From NCBI RefSeq assembly GCF_000714935.1, contig NZ_JMIR01000001.1:217122-281121 (forward strand): 64,000 bases of DNA. Direction: 5' to 3'. The translations under genes were made by a program, and so were the position numbers. Positions 35,850 to 43,659 of the stretch are shown piece after piece. Within the stretch, counting starts at the first letter, position 1; each line of letters opens with the position of its first letter. The notes under the pieces are model-generated. The model made no database searches. It had not been told where the DNA came from and worked only from the letters and a program-made list of their open reading frames with translations. Source of the stretch: Tumebacillus flagellatus. GTDB taxonomy: Bacteria > Bacillota > Bacilli > Tumebacillales > Tumebacillaceae.

Positions 35850-37433
35850 TCAGCGAATCAACCGGTTCAACACCGGCATGCGTTTGATCTCTTCGCGGGT
35901 GATCCCCTTGATCGCGACCATCACCGCAAAAAACACCGCCGCGCCGATCGCGCCGCAGAAGATCACCAAAATCAAGTTGGCGATCCGCTCGCTCGGGATG
36001 ATCAGATCGAACGGAATCTTCGCCACAATCCACACCACGACGCCCATGATCAGCGAAGCCGCAATCGGCTTGCCGAAGATGTCGTTAAACGAGAGCGGGA
36101 CTTGGGCAATTTTTTGCACAGAACGGAAATTGAGAATCGACGAGAGCAAGTAGCCGAGGACGCTGGCGATCGCCGCGCCGAAGATTCCGTAAAACGGCAC
36201 CAGCGCGATGTTGAGCACCGTTTTTAAAATCAAGCCGGCAAACATATAGCGAATCGGCAGGTACATATGCCCGAGCGCCTGCAAGATGTACGCCGTGACC
36301 AGCTCAAACGACGAGAAGATCGCCATCAGCGACACCATCGCAATCGTATCCGAACCTGCCGTGTCTTTGAACAGCGTGATGTCGATCGGACCTGCAAGCA
36401 ACAGAATCCCCGCCGCCGTCGGGAACGAGAAAAACGACGTCAAGCGGTACGACATCAACACGCGCTCGTTGCGCAGCGGGGTGTTTTTTTCCGTGATCGC
36501 TTGGGTGATGGCGGGCATCAGCGAGAGCCCGATCGCGGTGGCCAGCGACAGCGGCATCGCGATCAGGCGCAGCGCCCGCGCGGTGAAGATCCCGAACTGC
36601 GAGTCGGCTGCGTGCTGCGACAACCCCATCCCCCAGACGAGCAAGTTGGTGATCGTGAAGTTGTCCACGTTCTGCGACAGCGGCAAGACCAGCGAAGACA
36701 GCGAGATCGGCAGCGCAACCACCGCGATCTTGCGGAAGATCTGCTTGTTGGTCATGTCGGACGGTTTCGTGATCCGGCTCTTGTTCGCCCGGCGAATCCG
36801 CACGACATGGCGGCCCAGGTAGAAGACGGAGAACGCCGCTCCCAGAACCCCCGAGAACGTCGCGACCGCCGCCGTCCAATTGTCCGGTGCGCCGAGCTGC
36901 TTGCACGCGTACACCCCGCCCAAGATGGCCAGTGTCCGCACCAGCTGTTCCCACACTTGCGAAGAGCCGGAGATGCCCATCTCTTGATGCCCTTGCAGAT
37001 ACCCGCGCATCGCGGCGAGCAACGGCACGACGAGCAGGGCGAACGAGAGCGAGCGGATCGCCGTGGATGCCGGGTAACTGTGTGCGATAAGCGCGATGAC
37101 GCCGCCCAGCGCAAACATCAACGCCCACATGATCACGCCCGCCAGCGTCATATACCGCGCCCCCACGCGGTAAATCTGGTCGGCCGTCGCGTAATCGCGC
37201 ATCGTGTTGCGCTCGGCGATCAGTTTGGAGATCGCCAACGGGATGCCCGCCGTGGTCACCGTGAGGATGACGACGTAAATCGCATACGCATGCTGATACA
37301 GCGCCATGACGTAGTCGTGCGCCATGTTCTGCAGCGGCACGATGTAGACGATGCCCAACACTTTGGACAACATCCCGGCCAGAGCCAAGGAAAAAGCTCC
37401 GGCGACCAATCCTTTTTTTGCAGTTGAAGACAT
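35850..37433 (-). CDS. MurJ/SpoVB-type lipid-linked oligosaccharide flippase (polysaccharide biosynthesis protein family)
   Basis: A 527-residue MOP-superfamily membrane protein with about 14 helices. The N-terminus KGLVAGAFSLALAGMLSKVLGIVYIVPL is typical of the SpoVB/YtgP group, and GIPLAISKLIAERN is the conserved loop after helix 2. YtgP (MurJ) flips lipid II, and SpoVB acts in spore cortex synthesis; sequence alone does not separate them. No cell wall or spore gene is immediately adjacent to decide the question. The start at 37433 has GGGGAAAACC upstream. It reads into the MFS gene. Confidence 0.85.
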   Translation of the reverse strand: MSSTAKKGLVAGAFSLALAGMLSKVLGIVYIVPLQNMAHDYVMALYQHAYAIYVVILTVTTAGIPLAISKLIAERNTMRDYATADQIYRVGARYMTLAGVIMWALMFALGGVIALIAHSYPASTAIRSLSFALLVVPLLAAMRGYLQGHQEMGISGSSQVWEQLVRTLAILGGVYACKQLGAPDNWTAAVATFSGVLGAAFSVFYLGRHVVRIRRANKSRITKPSDMTNKQIFRKIAVVALPISLSSLVLPLSQNVDNFTITNLLVWGMGLSQHAADSQFGIFTARALRLIAMPLSLATAIGLSLMPAITQAITEKNTPLRNERVLMSYRLTSFFSFPTAAGILLLAGPIDITLFKDTAGSDTIAMVSLMAIFSSFELVTAYILQALGHMYLPIRYMFAGLILKTVLNIALVPFYGIFGAAIASVLGYLLSSILNFRSVQKIAQVPLSFNDIFGKPIAASLIMGVVVWIVAKIPFDLIIPSERIANLILVIFCGAIGAAVFFAVMVAIKGITREEIKRMPVLNRLIR

Positions 37434-37518
37434 GTATGGTTTTCCCCAGTCTATGTAGCGATTTGATTGCCTAAATTCCAGTCTATCACAGAGAGCCCCC
37501 CTTAGTCCCGCTGTTCAC

Positions 37519-37550
37519 AAAAAAGCCCCACTCCTTAGACGGAATGGGGA
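37519..37550 (-). terminator. Terminator overlapping the end of hemZ
   Basis: CCCCATTCC and GGAGTGGGG pair on the minus strand and TTTTTT follows. The hemZ stop TAA (37535-37537) lies in the loop, so the hairpin starts before translation ends. Confidence 0.8.
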
Positions 37551-39040
37551 ACGAACACTTCGCGCAGAGCTTTGAGTTTTTTCTCTGTCACGGCATCGAC
37601 GGTGTCGACGTAGGCTTTCGGTTCTTTGGCGTTGTAGATGTGACGTAAGAACTCGCCCTTGCGGTAGAGTTTCGAAGACGCGCCGCCGCCAAGCCCGATG
37701 ATCGTCTGCCGCTCTTCCATGATCGCGATGTTGTAGATCGAGTCCATGCCCGGTTTTGCGTAGCCGACGTTCTCCAAGTTGCCGAGGATGTCCTTCTGCC
37801 GGTAGACGTAATAAGGGTGGTAGCCCAATCCCCGCGCCCACTCCGCCGTCTCCGCCATCATTTGCCGGACGATGCGCGTGTGCGGAATTTCGTACTGGTC
37901 GCGCTCTTTGTTGACGACGGCGGTGCGCTTGAACGACATCGTGTGCACCGTGACCGAGTCCGGGTTCAGCGCTTCGATGCGGGCGCGCGTATGGCGCACA
38001 TCGTCGAGGTCTTCGCCGGGGAGACCGAGGATCATGTCCATGTTGATGTTCTCAAAGCCCGCTTCCTTGACGAGGTGGAAGCGCTTGTCGACGATGTCCG
38101 GCGTGTGACCGCGTCCGATCGTCTTCAGCGTCTCTGCTTTAAACGTCTGCGGGTTGACGGAGATCCGGTTCACGCCGTAGCGGCGCATCACTTCGACGCG
38201 CTCCGGCGTGATCGTGTCCGGTCTGCCCGCTTCCACGGTGAACTCGCGCCACGGTTTGGCGTTCGGGATGTGAGCGTAGATCGCTTTCATCACGCGCTCC
38301 AACTCCGGCGCTTTCAGCGATGTCGGCGTGCCGCCGCCCAAATACACCGAAGTCACAGGGATGTTCTGTTCGTGCAAAAATCCGCCGATCGCCGCAAACT
38401 CGCGCTCCAGCGCCTCAAGGAACGACGGCGCATACGTCGCTTTGTCCTCCATCGAGTACGCCGGGAACGTGCAGTACGCGCAGTGCGTCGGGCAAAACGG
38501 GATGCCGACATAGATCGAGACTTCGCGGTCGATTTCGTAGAGATCGGGCATCGTCTCCAGTTGTGTGTCGGCGATCTCCAGCAACAAATCGATGCGCGCT
38601 TCGGAAATCGCGTGCTCCGTGCGGAGCTTCTCGCGGATATACGCGTTGTCACGGCCCTGTTCGCGCAGGTTGTGCACGAGCTTCAGCGGGCGCACGCCAA
38701 ACAAGATGCCCCACGGATGGTGCTCGCCGGTCAGTTGCTCCAGCACGTCGTGCAGCGCGCGCAGAGTCGCGGACTTGCCGCGTTTGACCCTGATGTTCGG
38801 CGCGGCTCCGGGCTCAATTCCCTTGGTGAAAAAACTCGTGCGGCTGCGTCCGTCGCGACGGTCATGCAGCTCGGCACGAGCGGTGACGGCAGCGGGTTCC
38901 TCTTCTGTCCACGTTCTTATAAAAAGCGCCGCGTCCGCCTGCTCTTCAAACACCACTTCGTCTTCCTCGAAGAACAGGTGAACCAGGCGTTCCGTTTCAC
39001 TTTGGTATTTCGGGTTGCCAAGGTCGATGGCGATCCGCAT
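37535..39040 (-). CDS. hemZ: Radical SAM coproporphyrinogen III oxidase-like protein HemZ
   Basis: A 501-residue radical SAM enzyme of the oxygen-independent coproporphyrinogen dehydrogenase family, in the HemZ branch of Bacillales. Residues about 1-165 are the HemZ-specific N-terminal extension. The 4Fe-4S cluster motif is CPTHCAYC near residue 175 (usual CxxxCxxC), followed by YLGGGTPTSL and NRISVNPQTF. HemZ from B. subtilis is induced anaerobically and its exact activity is debated. The ATG at 39040 has GGAGGTG upstream; three extra codons starting with GTG inside that site are rejected. hemL lies 8 kb away. Confidence 0.9.
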   Translation of the reverse strand: MRIAIDLGNPKYQSETERLVHLFFEEDEVVFEEQADAALFIRTWTEEEPAAVTARAELHDRRDGRSRTSFFTKGIEPGAAPNIRVKRGKSATLRALHDVLEQLTGEHHPWGILFGVRPLKLVHNLREQGRDNAYIREKLRTEHAISEARIDLLLEIADTQLETMPDLYEIDREVSIYVGIPFCPTHCAYCTFPAYSMEDKATYAPSFLEALEREFAAIGGFLHEQNIPVTSVYLGGGTPTSLKAPELERVMKAIYAHIPNAKPWREFTVEAGRPDTITPERVEVMRRYGVNRISVNPQTFKAETLKTIGRGHTPDIVDKRFHLVKEAGFENINMDMILGLPGEDLDDVRHTRARIEALNPDSVTVHTMSFKRTAVVNKERDQYEIPHTRIVRQMMAETAEWARGLGYHPYYVYRQKDILGNLENVGYAKPGMDSIYNIAIMEERQTIIGLGGGASSKLYRKGEFLRHIYNAKEPKAYVDTVDAVTEKKLKALREVFVPHSV

Positions 39041-39089
39041 GGGCTTCACCTCCAGACACCAGTGTAACGTTCTGCGCCCCAGCCGTCCA

Positions 39090-39263
39090 CTACCTTTGCA
39101 GTTTTGCGCGCAGGTGTTGCAGTTCCTGAGAGGTCAGGGCAAATTCGGTGGCGAGTTCCACGTCTTCGAGGTAGGTCTGTTTTTGCAAAAAGTCGTGGAA
39201 GTCCACGTTGAGGAGACGTTTGTTGGTGAAGGACGAGACTTGTTGGTGGATGGTTTTACGCAT
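39090..39263 (-). CDS. Small 57-residue protein, overlooked by length filters
   Basis: A short open frame upstream of hemZ with a very strong ribosome binding site (AAGGAGG, 9 bases before the ATG at 39261-39263). It reads MRKTIHQQVSSF, then NVDFHDFLQKQTYLEDVELA, and ends LTSQELQHLRAKLQR. The protein is hydrophilic, predicted all-helical, with a turn-helix at the C-terminal end that could be DNA- or protein-binding. I recognise no family. It ends 49 bases before hemZ on the same strand and could be cotranscribed with it. The large frames running through this stretch in other directions are shadows of the amidase gene. Confidence 0.65.
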   Translation of the reverse strand: MRKTIHQQVSSFTNKRLLNVDFHDFLQKQTYLEDVELATEFALTSQELQHLRAKLQR

Positions 39264-39418
39264 GGGGGGAGACCTCCTTGGAAGCTGATGAGTCTGCGAG
39301 TTTTGTCTGCTTCTAGCCTTCCCTGTCGGAAAGGAAACAATCGGTGTCGAAGGGCAGGAATCCCGTTTTGACGGGACGAATAGGGGGTTTCAAAACCTGT
39401 GTCAGGAGGTACGACTTC

Positions 39419-40969
39419 GTGAATCGCAAGTCTTGGGTCTTGGTGTTCGTGGTCTGTTTTTCTCTGCTGTTCTCCATGATCGCGGCGGCTGCCGACGGCG
39501 GCCGTTTCGTCAAAGTGATCGCGTACGACGTGAACATCCGCGCCGGAGCGTCGACCGAGGAGAAAGTGATCGGGCATGCCGATTACGGTGACCAGTTCGA
39601 AGTGATCACGTCGGAAAACGGGTGGTACCAAGTGCAGCTCGACAACGGCGAGAGCGGTTGGATTCACGCCTCGCTGGTTCATGAAGGCGGTCGCTTCGCC
39701 ACGTCCAACCCCGTGATCGATGTCGCCGAAGCGAACGTCGAGAGTTTGAACGTGCGCGGCGGCGCTTCCACGTCGTTTGAGATCGTCACGACGATCCAGC
39801 CCGGCACGACGTATCCGGTGCTGCAACAGAGCGCCGACTGGGTGCAAATCCGCCTGCCCGACGACCGGACAGGCTGGGTCTCCAAATCCTACGTCACCGT
39901 GACGCAAGGCAAAGCGAAGCCCAACGCCCAAGCGGAGCAGGAACGGGCCAGCGTCCTGAGCGACACCTTGAACGTCCGATCCAACCCTTCCCAGTCTGCC
40001 CCGATTCTTGGCACGCTCAAACTCGGCGACCTCGTGCAAGTCCTCGAATCCGGTGCCGGCTGGACGAAGATCGACTGGAGGGGCCAAAGCGCTTACGTCA
40101 GCTCCGACTATCTGAAACTCCCCGGCAAACCCGCTCCCGTTCAAGACAATGTTCCAGGACCGGCACCGACGCCTGGAGCAAACGCCGATTCCGCCGTCAC
40201 CCTGACGCTCCAAGAAGCGACCAACCTGCGCAGCGGTCCGGGCACGAACTTTGCGCTGCTGGAGACCGGAGCGGCGGGTACCGCGTACTCTGTGACCGGC
40301 AAATCGGGCAAGTGGCTCCAGGTCACGATGCAAAACGGACGGCCCGCTTGGGTGGCAGGCTGGCTGCCCAAAGTGGACGGCGACCTCGCAAAACTGCCGG
40401 AGGTCGGACAGTCGCTCGACGGCGTCCTGCACGGCAAGACGATCGTGCTCGACGCCGGGCACGGCGGAACTGACGTCGGTGCGATCGGACGGAACACCGG
40501 CGTCTATGAAAAAGACCTCACGCTTCCCCTCACCCGCCTGCTCGCCAACAAGCTGACGTCCACCGGCGCGCGCGTGGTGCTGACACGCTCCGACGATTCG
40601 TTCGTGTCGCTCGACGACCGCGTGCAAATCTCCAAAAAAGAAAACTGCGACGCGTTTGTCTCGCTGCATTTCAACACCAACGCCGACCCCGACTTGTCCG
40701 GGACGATGACGTTTTACTACAGTGATAACGGCCAAGACCGCGACCTCGCCGACCGCGTCCAAAAGCAGCTGGTCTCCCGCCTGGGACTGCCGGACCTCGG
40801 CACGAGGTTTGGCGACTACTACGTCCTGCGCGAAAACCCGCAAACCGCCGTGTTGATCGAAACCGACTTTCTCACCAACTCCGGCGACGAGCAAAAAGCC
40901 AAGGACCCCGAAGTCCAAGATGCTGCCGCCGAAGCGATCTTCCAAGCGCTGGTGGACTACCTGAAATAA
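39419..40969 (+). CDS. Secreted N-acetylmuramoyl-L-alanine amidase with four SH3b repeats
   Basis: A cell wall hydrolase of 516 residues cutting the amide bond between MurNAc and L-Ala. It starts at GTG, 8 bases after AGGAGG. Residues 1-25 are a signal peptide (VLVFVVCFSLLF... AAAA). Four bacterial SH3 repeats follow at about 28-92, 100-165, 178-240 and 258-322 (each with LNVR or NLR-SGP). The Amidase_3 domain is at about 338-516: the zinc ligands are His in VLDAGHGGTD, Glu in YEKDL and His in SLHFNTNAD, and the catalytic Glu is in VLIETDFLTN. It converges on codY. Confidence 0.93.
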   Translation: MNRKSWVLVFVVCFSLLFSMIAAAADGGRFVKVIAYDVNIRAGASTEEKVIGHADYGDQFEVITSENGWYQVQLDNGESGWIHASLVHEGGRFATSNPVIDVAEANVESLNVRGGASTSFEIVTTIQPGTTYPVLQQSADWVQIRLPDDRTGWVSKSYVTVTQGKAKPNAQAEQERASVLSDTLNVRSNPSQSAPILGTLKLGDLVQVLESGAGWTKIDWRGQSAYVSSDYLKLPGKPAPVQDNVPGPAPTPGANADSAVTLTLQEATNLRSGPGTNFALLETGAAGTAYSVTGKSGKWLQVTMQNGRPAWVAGWLPKVDGDLAKLPEVGQSLDGVLHGKTIVLDAGHGGTDVGAIGRNTGVYEKDLTLPLTRLLANKLTSTGARVVLTRSDDSFVSLDDRVQISKKENCDAFVSLHFNTNADPDLSGTMTFYYSDNGQDRDLADRVQKQLVSRLGLPDLGTRFGDYYVLRENPQTAVLIETDFLTNSGDEQKAKDPEVQDAAAEAIFQALVDYLK

Positions 40970-41005
40970 AAAGAACCCGGCCTCCGAGGAGGACGGGTTC
41001 TCTTT
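40968..41005. terminator. Shared terminator of the amidase gene and codY
   Basis: AAAGAACCCGGCCTCC and GGAGGACGGGTTCTCTTT stem between the convergent genes, with A/T runs on both sides. Confidence 0.85.
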
Positions 41006-41010
41006 GTGCT

Positions 41011-41793
41011 TTATTTGTCGATTGCTTCGAGTTGATCGAGGAACAGCGGGTTGAGGACTTTGATGTACGTGCCCTTCATCCCGAGCGAGCGGGATTCGAT
41101 GACGCCCGCCGATTCCAGTTTGCGGATTGCGTTGACGATGACCGAACGGGTGATGCCGACGCGGTCTGCAATTTTGGAAGCGACGAGGAGGCCTTCGGAG
41201 CCTTCGAGCTCTTTGAAGATGTGCTGGATCGCTTCTTGCTCGGAGAACGAGAGGGATTCGAGCGCCATCAAGACCATCGCGCGTTGACGCGCTTTTTCAT
41301 GAATTTCTTCTTGCTCGGAGCGGATGATCTCCATGCCGACAACGGTTGCGCCGTACTCGGAGAGGATCAGGTCATCGTCGCTGAACTCCTTGTTCAGACG
41401 CGCCAGAACGAGGGTGCCGAGGCGGGTGCCGCCGCCGACGATCGGAACGATGGTGATGTTTTTCTTCTTGAAGACTTCGTTTTCTTCCGGAGAGGAGAAG
41501 ACGTAGAACGGTTCTTTGTTCTCCACGTTCTTCACGGTTTCCGTGAATTTCAAGAGATTTTCGTTGAATTGGCCCGGGAACTTCTGATCGACCGTCATGA
41601 TCTGGTTCCATTCGAGGGTCAGTTCGTACTCAGCGAGGCCGTACCCGAGAATCTTGCCGGTCTTGGAGACTACGTAGACGTTCGAATCTACCATATCGCT
41701 GAGGAGCTTCGCCAACTCCATGAAATCCACGCCGTTTGCGGCAGATTTTTGCAAGAGTCGGTTAAATCGCTGTATTTTTTCCAACAAAGCCAT
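41011..41793 (-). CDS. codY: GTP- and branched-chain-amino-acid-sensing global repressor CodY
   Basis: A 260-residue regulator that represses stationary-phase and amino acid genes when isoleucine/valine and GTP are high. The GAF domain spans about 1-150 (LLEKIQRFNRLLQKSA at the start, VVSKTGKILGYGL in the sensor). The winged helix-turn-helix near 200-235 holds LVASKIADRVGITRSVIVNAIRKLESAGVIESR, the DNA-recognition helix. The start at 41793 follows AGGTGA. It is monocistronic here, unlike the xerC-hslVU-codY operon of B. subtilis, and has a complex 390-base upstream region of its own. Confidence 0.96.
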   Translation of the reverse strand: MALLEKIQRFNRLLQKSAANGVDFMELAKLLSDMVDSNVYVVSKTGKILGYGLAEYELTLEWNQIMTVDQKFPGQFNENLLKFTETVKNVENKEPFYVFSSPEENEVFKKKNITIVPIVGGGTRLGTLVLARLNKEFSDDDLILSEYGATVVGMEIIRSEQEEIHEKARQRAMVLMALESLSFSEQEAIQHIFKELEGSEGLLVASKIADRVGITRSVIVNAIRKLESAGVIESRSLGMKGTYIKVLNPLFLDQLEAIDK

Positions 41794-42027
41794 GGTGGTC
41801 ACCTGCTATCTATGATTTTTGTTTTTGGATTTATTCTAACTGAAGCAATCACATATACATTATGCCAACTGAGATCGGTTTTCAAGCGTTGGAGGGCCAA
41901 ATCTAGCAAATAACATAAAACTGTAACATAACCTTTGAAACTAGGTTCGATCGCTCCTCAACAATATAGACACAGTCAGCCCTATTCTATACATGTCTAC
42001 CCAGAAAAGACGGAAAATTCACTTGGA

Positions 42028-42042
42028 ACAATTCTGATAATT
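42028..42042 (-). promoter_or_regulatory. Candidate CodY operator in the codY leader
   Basis: The minus strand reads AATTATCAGAATTGT, 11 of 15 positions of the CodY box AATTTTCWGAAAATT. It begins about 8 bases after the likely start point of the P2 promoter, a position where bound CodY would block transcription. Confidence 0.45.
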
Positions 42043-42055
42043 CAAGGACTGTCTT

Positions 42056-42084
42056 ACTATAGCAAGATTTCTAGGGAATTGCAA
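42056..42084 (-). promoter_or_regulatory. Candidate codY promoter P2
   Basis: TTGCAA (42079-42084), a 17-base spacer and TATAGT (42056-42061) on the minus strand, lying just beyond the terminator of the short upstream RNA and about 260 bases before the codY start. A third, weaker candidate (TATAGAAT) lies near 41990. Confidence 0.6.
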
Positions 42085-42089
42085 CCATG

Positions 42090-42124
42090 AAAAAAGCGAT
42101 GATCCCGTAGGTCATCGCCCTTTT
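42090..42124 (-). terminator. Terminator of the short RNA upstream of codY
   Basis: GCGATGA and TCATCGC pair around CCTACGGGA, followed on the minus strand by TTTTTT (42090-42095). Confidence 0.75.
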
Positions 42125-42170
42125 GAATGAATGGAGTGTTCATCCCCATTGTACTATGTCGTTCATAGCA
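42090..42170 (-). ncRNA. Candidate short structured RNA or attenuated leader upstream of codY
   Basis: About 80 bases between an almost perfect promoter and a good terminator, with no convincing gene (the only open frame codes for 30 residues, MGMNTPF..., without a good ribosome binding site). By eye it forms a hairpin GTAC-TATG with CATA-GTAC (42151-42175), a second weaker hairpin (GATGAA with TTCATT, 42126-42144) and the terminator stem. Either it is a free small RNA, or it is the leader of a long codY transcript that is usually terminated. It matches no riboswitch class I know. It belongs to the 457-base gene-free stretch 41794-42250, whose other contents are listed separately. Confidence 0.5.
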
Positions 42171-42176
42171 AGTACT

Positions 42177-42205
42177 AGTATAGGAACATACTACTGGCTT
42201 GTCAA
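42177..42205 (-). promoter_or_regulatory. Strong sigma-A promoter P1
   Basis: TTGACA (42200-42205), a 17-base spacer and TATACT (42177-42182) on the minus strand. It directs a transcript toward codY, away from the CPBP gene. Confidence 0.75.
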
Positions 42206-42250
42206 CCGTTTTTTCACAGCTGTGGTAAAATGGCGTGAGGAGGGATCTGA

Positions 42251-42955
42251 ATGCCAAACTGGGTGGAGTTGTTGAATCTGCATGCCGCGTTGCTTCCGCT
42301 GTTGGGAGCCTTCTATATAATACAGCTTCCTTCGCATCCCGAACGAAAAGTCGCAAAGCCGATCTTGCTGGGGCTCTTGGTGACGTTGGGAAGTTGGGTG
42401 CAAACCGGGACATTGTCCGGATTGTTGCAAGGGGTGCTGTACGGATTGTCAACGTTCGGTGCTGCCATGGCCGCTCCCGGCAGGTGGTGGAACGAGAGGC
42501 GGCGCGGCGGGAAGTCCGTATGGAAGGTGATCGGATGGGGCGTTGTGTTTGGATTGGTGCAGGTGGGAATGGAGCTGCTGTTCGGGTTGATGGTTCGCGG
42601 CACGGTCGAGGAAAGTTCGATGCGCGCGTTGCTTGCGGGCAGTCCGTGGCCGTGGTTGTTTCCAGCCGGAGCTGCAGTTGCGGCAGGGATTTATGAAGAG
42701 CTGGTCTATCGGAGATTGGCAGACGTGTGGTTGTCGCGATGGTTTCCGGGTTGGGTTGTCGCGCTGCTCTCTTCGTTGCTGTGGGCGTGCACGCACACGG
42801 CGGCAGGCGTGTCTCCTTGGTATGTGCAGGTGCTGGAGCTCGGGTTGGTCGTGGGGCCGTTGTCGTACGCGTTTTATCGGCGCTTCGGGCTGCTGGCGGT
42901 GATGGTGGCGCACGGGGCATACAATCTGGGGGCTGCTCTGATGGCTCTGCTGTAG
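42251..42955 (+). CDS. CPBP family intramembrane metalloprotease (CAAX protease/Rce1-like)
   Basis: A 234-residue membrane protein with about seven helices. The three family motifs are present: EELVYRR near residue 148 (EExxxR), WACTHTAAG near 180 (FxxxH type) and VAHGAYNLG near 222 (HxxxN). Such proteins are glutamate intramembrane proteases; bacterial ones act in bacteriocin maturation or immunity, or other unknown roles. No bacteriocin gene is next to it. GAGGAGGGA lies 6 bases before the ATG. Confidence 0.88.
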   Translation: MPNWVELLNLHAALLPLLGAFYIIQLPSHPERKVAKPILLGLLVTLGSWVQTGTLSGLLQGVLYGLSTFGAAMAAPGRWWNERRRGGKSVWKVIGWGVVFGLVQVGMELLFGLMVRGTVEESSMRALLAGSPWPWLFPAGAAVAAGIYEELVYRRLADVWLSRWFPGWVVALLSSLLWACTHTAAGVSPWYVQVLELGLVVGPLSYAFYRRFGLLAVMVAHGAYNLGAALMALL

Positions 42956-43077
42956 TCCGGGTTGGAATTGTACGTCAATTCTAAAAAGCAAAGCCCTCGT
43001 TTATCAATGAAATTATTCTTGCTTGAATGAAGATTCCCCCTTACACTGACCACATACCCCGAAAGGAGGTCTCCCTC

Positions 43078-43587
43078 ATGACCCCGAGCAAAGAAGATCA
43101 AATCTTGTCGTATGTTCAACAGCTCACAGAAGGAATGCAACAGCTTACAGAAGGAATGCAGTATCTCTCAGGATGTGTGCAACAACTCTTCGAAGGTCAA
43201 CAACAACTCTTCGAAGGTCAACAACAACTCTTCGATGGCCAGCAAGAACTCTTCGTTGGCCAGAAACAACTCTTCGAAGGCATGAAACAACTCACCGAAC
43301 GCGTCGATCGACTGGAAGCAAACCAACTCAAATTCGAAATCAAACTTGACGCTCTCACAGAGCGAGTAGACAAGCTGGATGAAAAAACGGACATCCTCTT
43401 GGTCCGCACCGAAACGATCGAACAAGCCTTGGTGGAAGTCAGCGAAGACGTGGAAGAGTTGAAACACCAGACGGATTTCGTCCTCCTGAAATTCAACCAA
43501 ACCCGCGAACATCTCACCAACTGGGTTCGTGACATGAGAACTCCCCGCAAACCCGCCGCCCTGAAACGCAAATTCCACACCAAGTAA
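43078..43587 (+). CDS. Heptad-repeat coiled-coil protein
   Basis: A 169-residue soluble protein. After an 11-residue start (MTPSKEDQILS) it has at least ten back-to-back 7-residue units of the form QQLFEGQ (variants QQLTEGM, QELFVGQ, KQLFEGM). It then passes into ordinary coiled coil with DALTERVDKLDEK and ends with a basic tail (RKPAALKRKFHTK). It should form a long parallel coiled coil. No domain is recognised; such proteins resemble phage-tail or structural scaffolds but there are no phage genes nearby. The start at 43078 follows GAAAGGAGG; the upstream frame to 43027 lacks support. Confidence 0.75.
   Translation: MTPSKEDQILSYVQQLTEGMQQLTEGMQYLSGCVQQLFEGQQQLFEGQQQLFDGQQELFVGQKQLFEGMKQLTERVDRLEANQLKFEIKLDALTERVDKLDEKTDILLVRTETIEQALVEVSEDVEELKHQTDFVLLKFNQTREHLTNWVRDMRTPRKPAALKRKFHTK
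43126..43305 (+). repeat. Tandem 21-base repeat encoding QQLFEGQ-type heptads
   Basis: Within the heptad-repeat gene, units of the type CAACAACTCTTCGAAGGT plus three bases occur in tandem, several nearly identical (43187-43250), grading into more diverged copies at both ends. The copy number may vary between strains by slippage or recombination. Confidence 0.8.
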
Positions 43588-43610
43588 TTCCAAACCGTAC
43601 CTCCAAATCA

Positions 43611-43645
43611 AAAGGGACCCACTCCCAATCGAGTGAGTCCCTTTG
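43611..43645. terminator. Terminator between the heptad-repeat gene and selD
   Basis: AAAGGGACCCACTC and GAGTGAGTCCCTTT stem between convergent genes. Confidence 0.85.
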
Positions 43646-43659
43646 TCATACGCAACAGC

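Noticed and set aside
39134-40945. A 603-codon minus-strand frame opposite the amidase
   Set aside because: The amidase has a signal peptide, SH3 repeats and zinc ligands. The antisense frame also hides the real 57-residue gene in another frame at 39090-39263.
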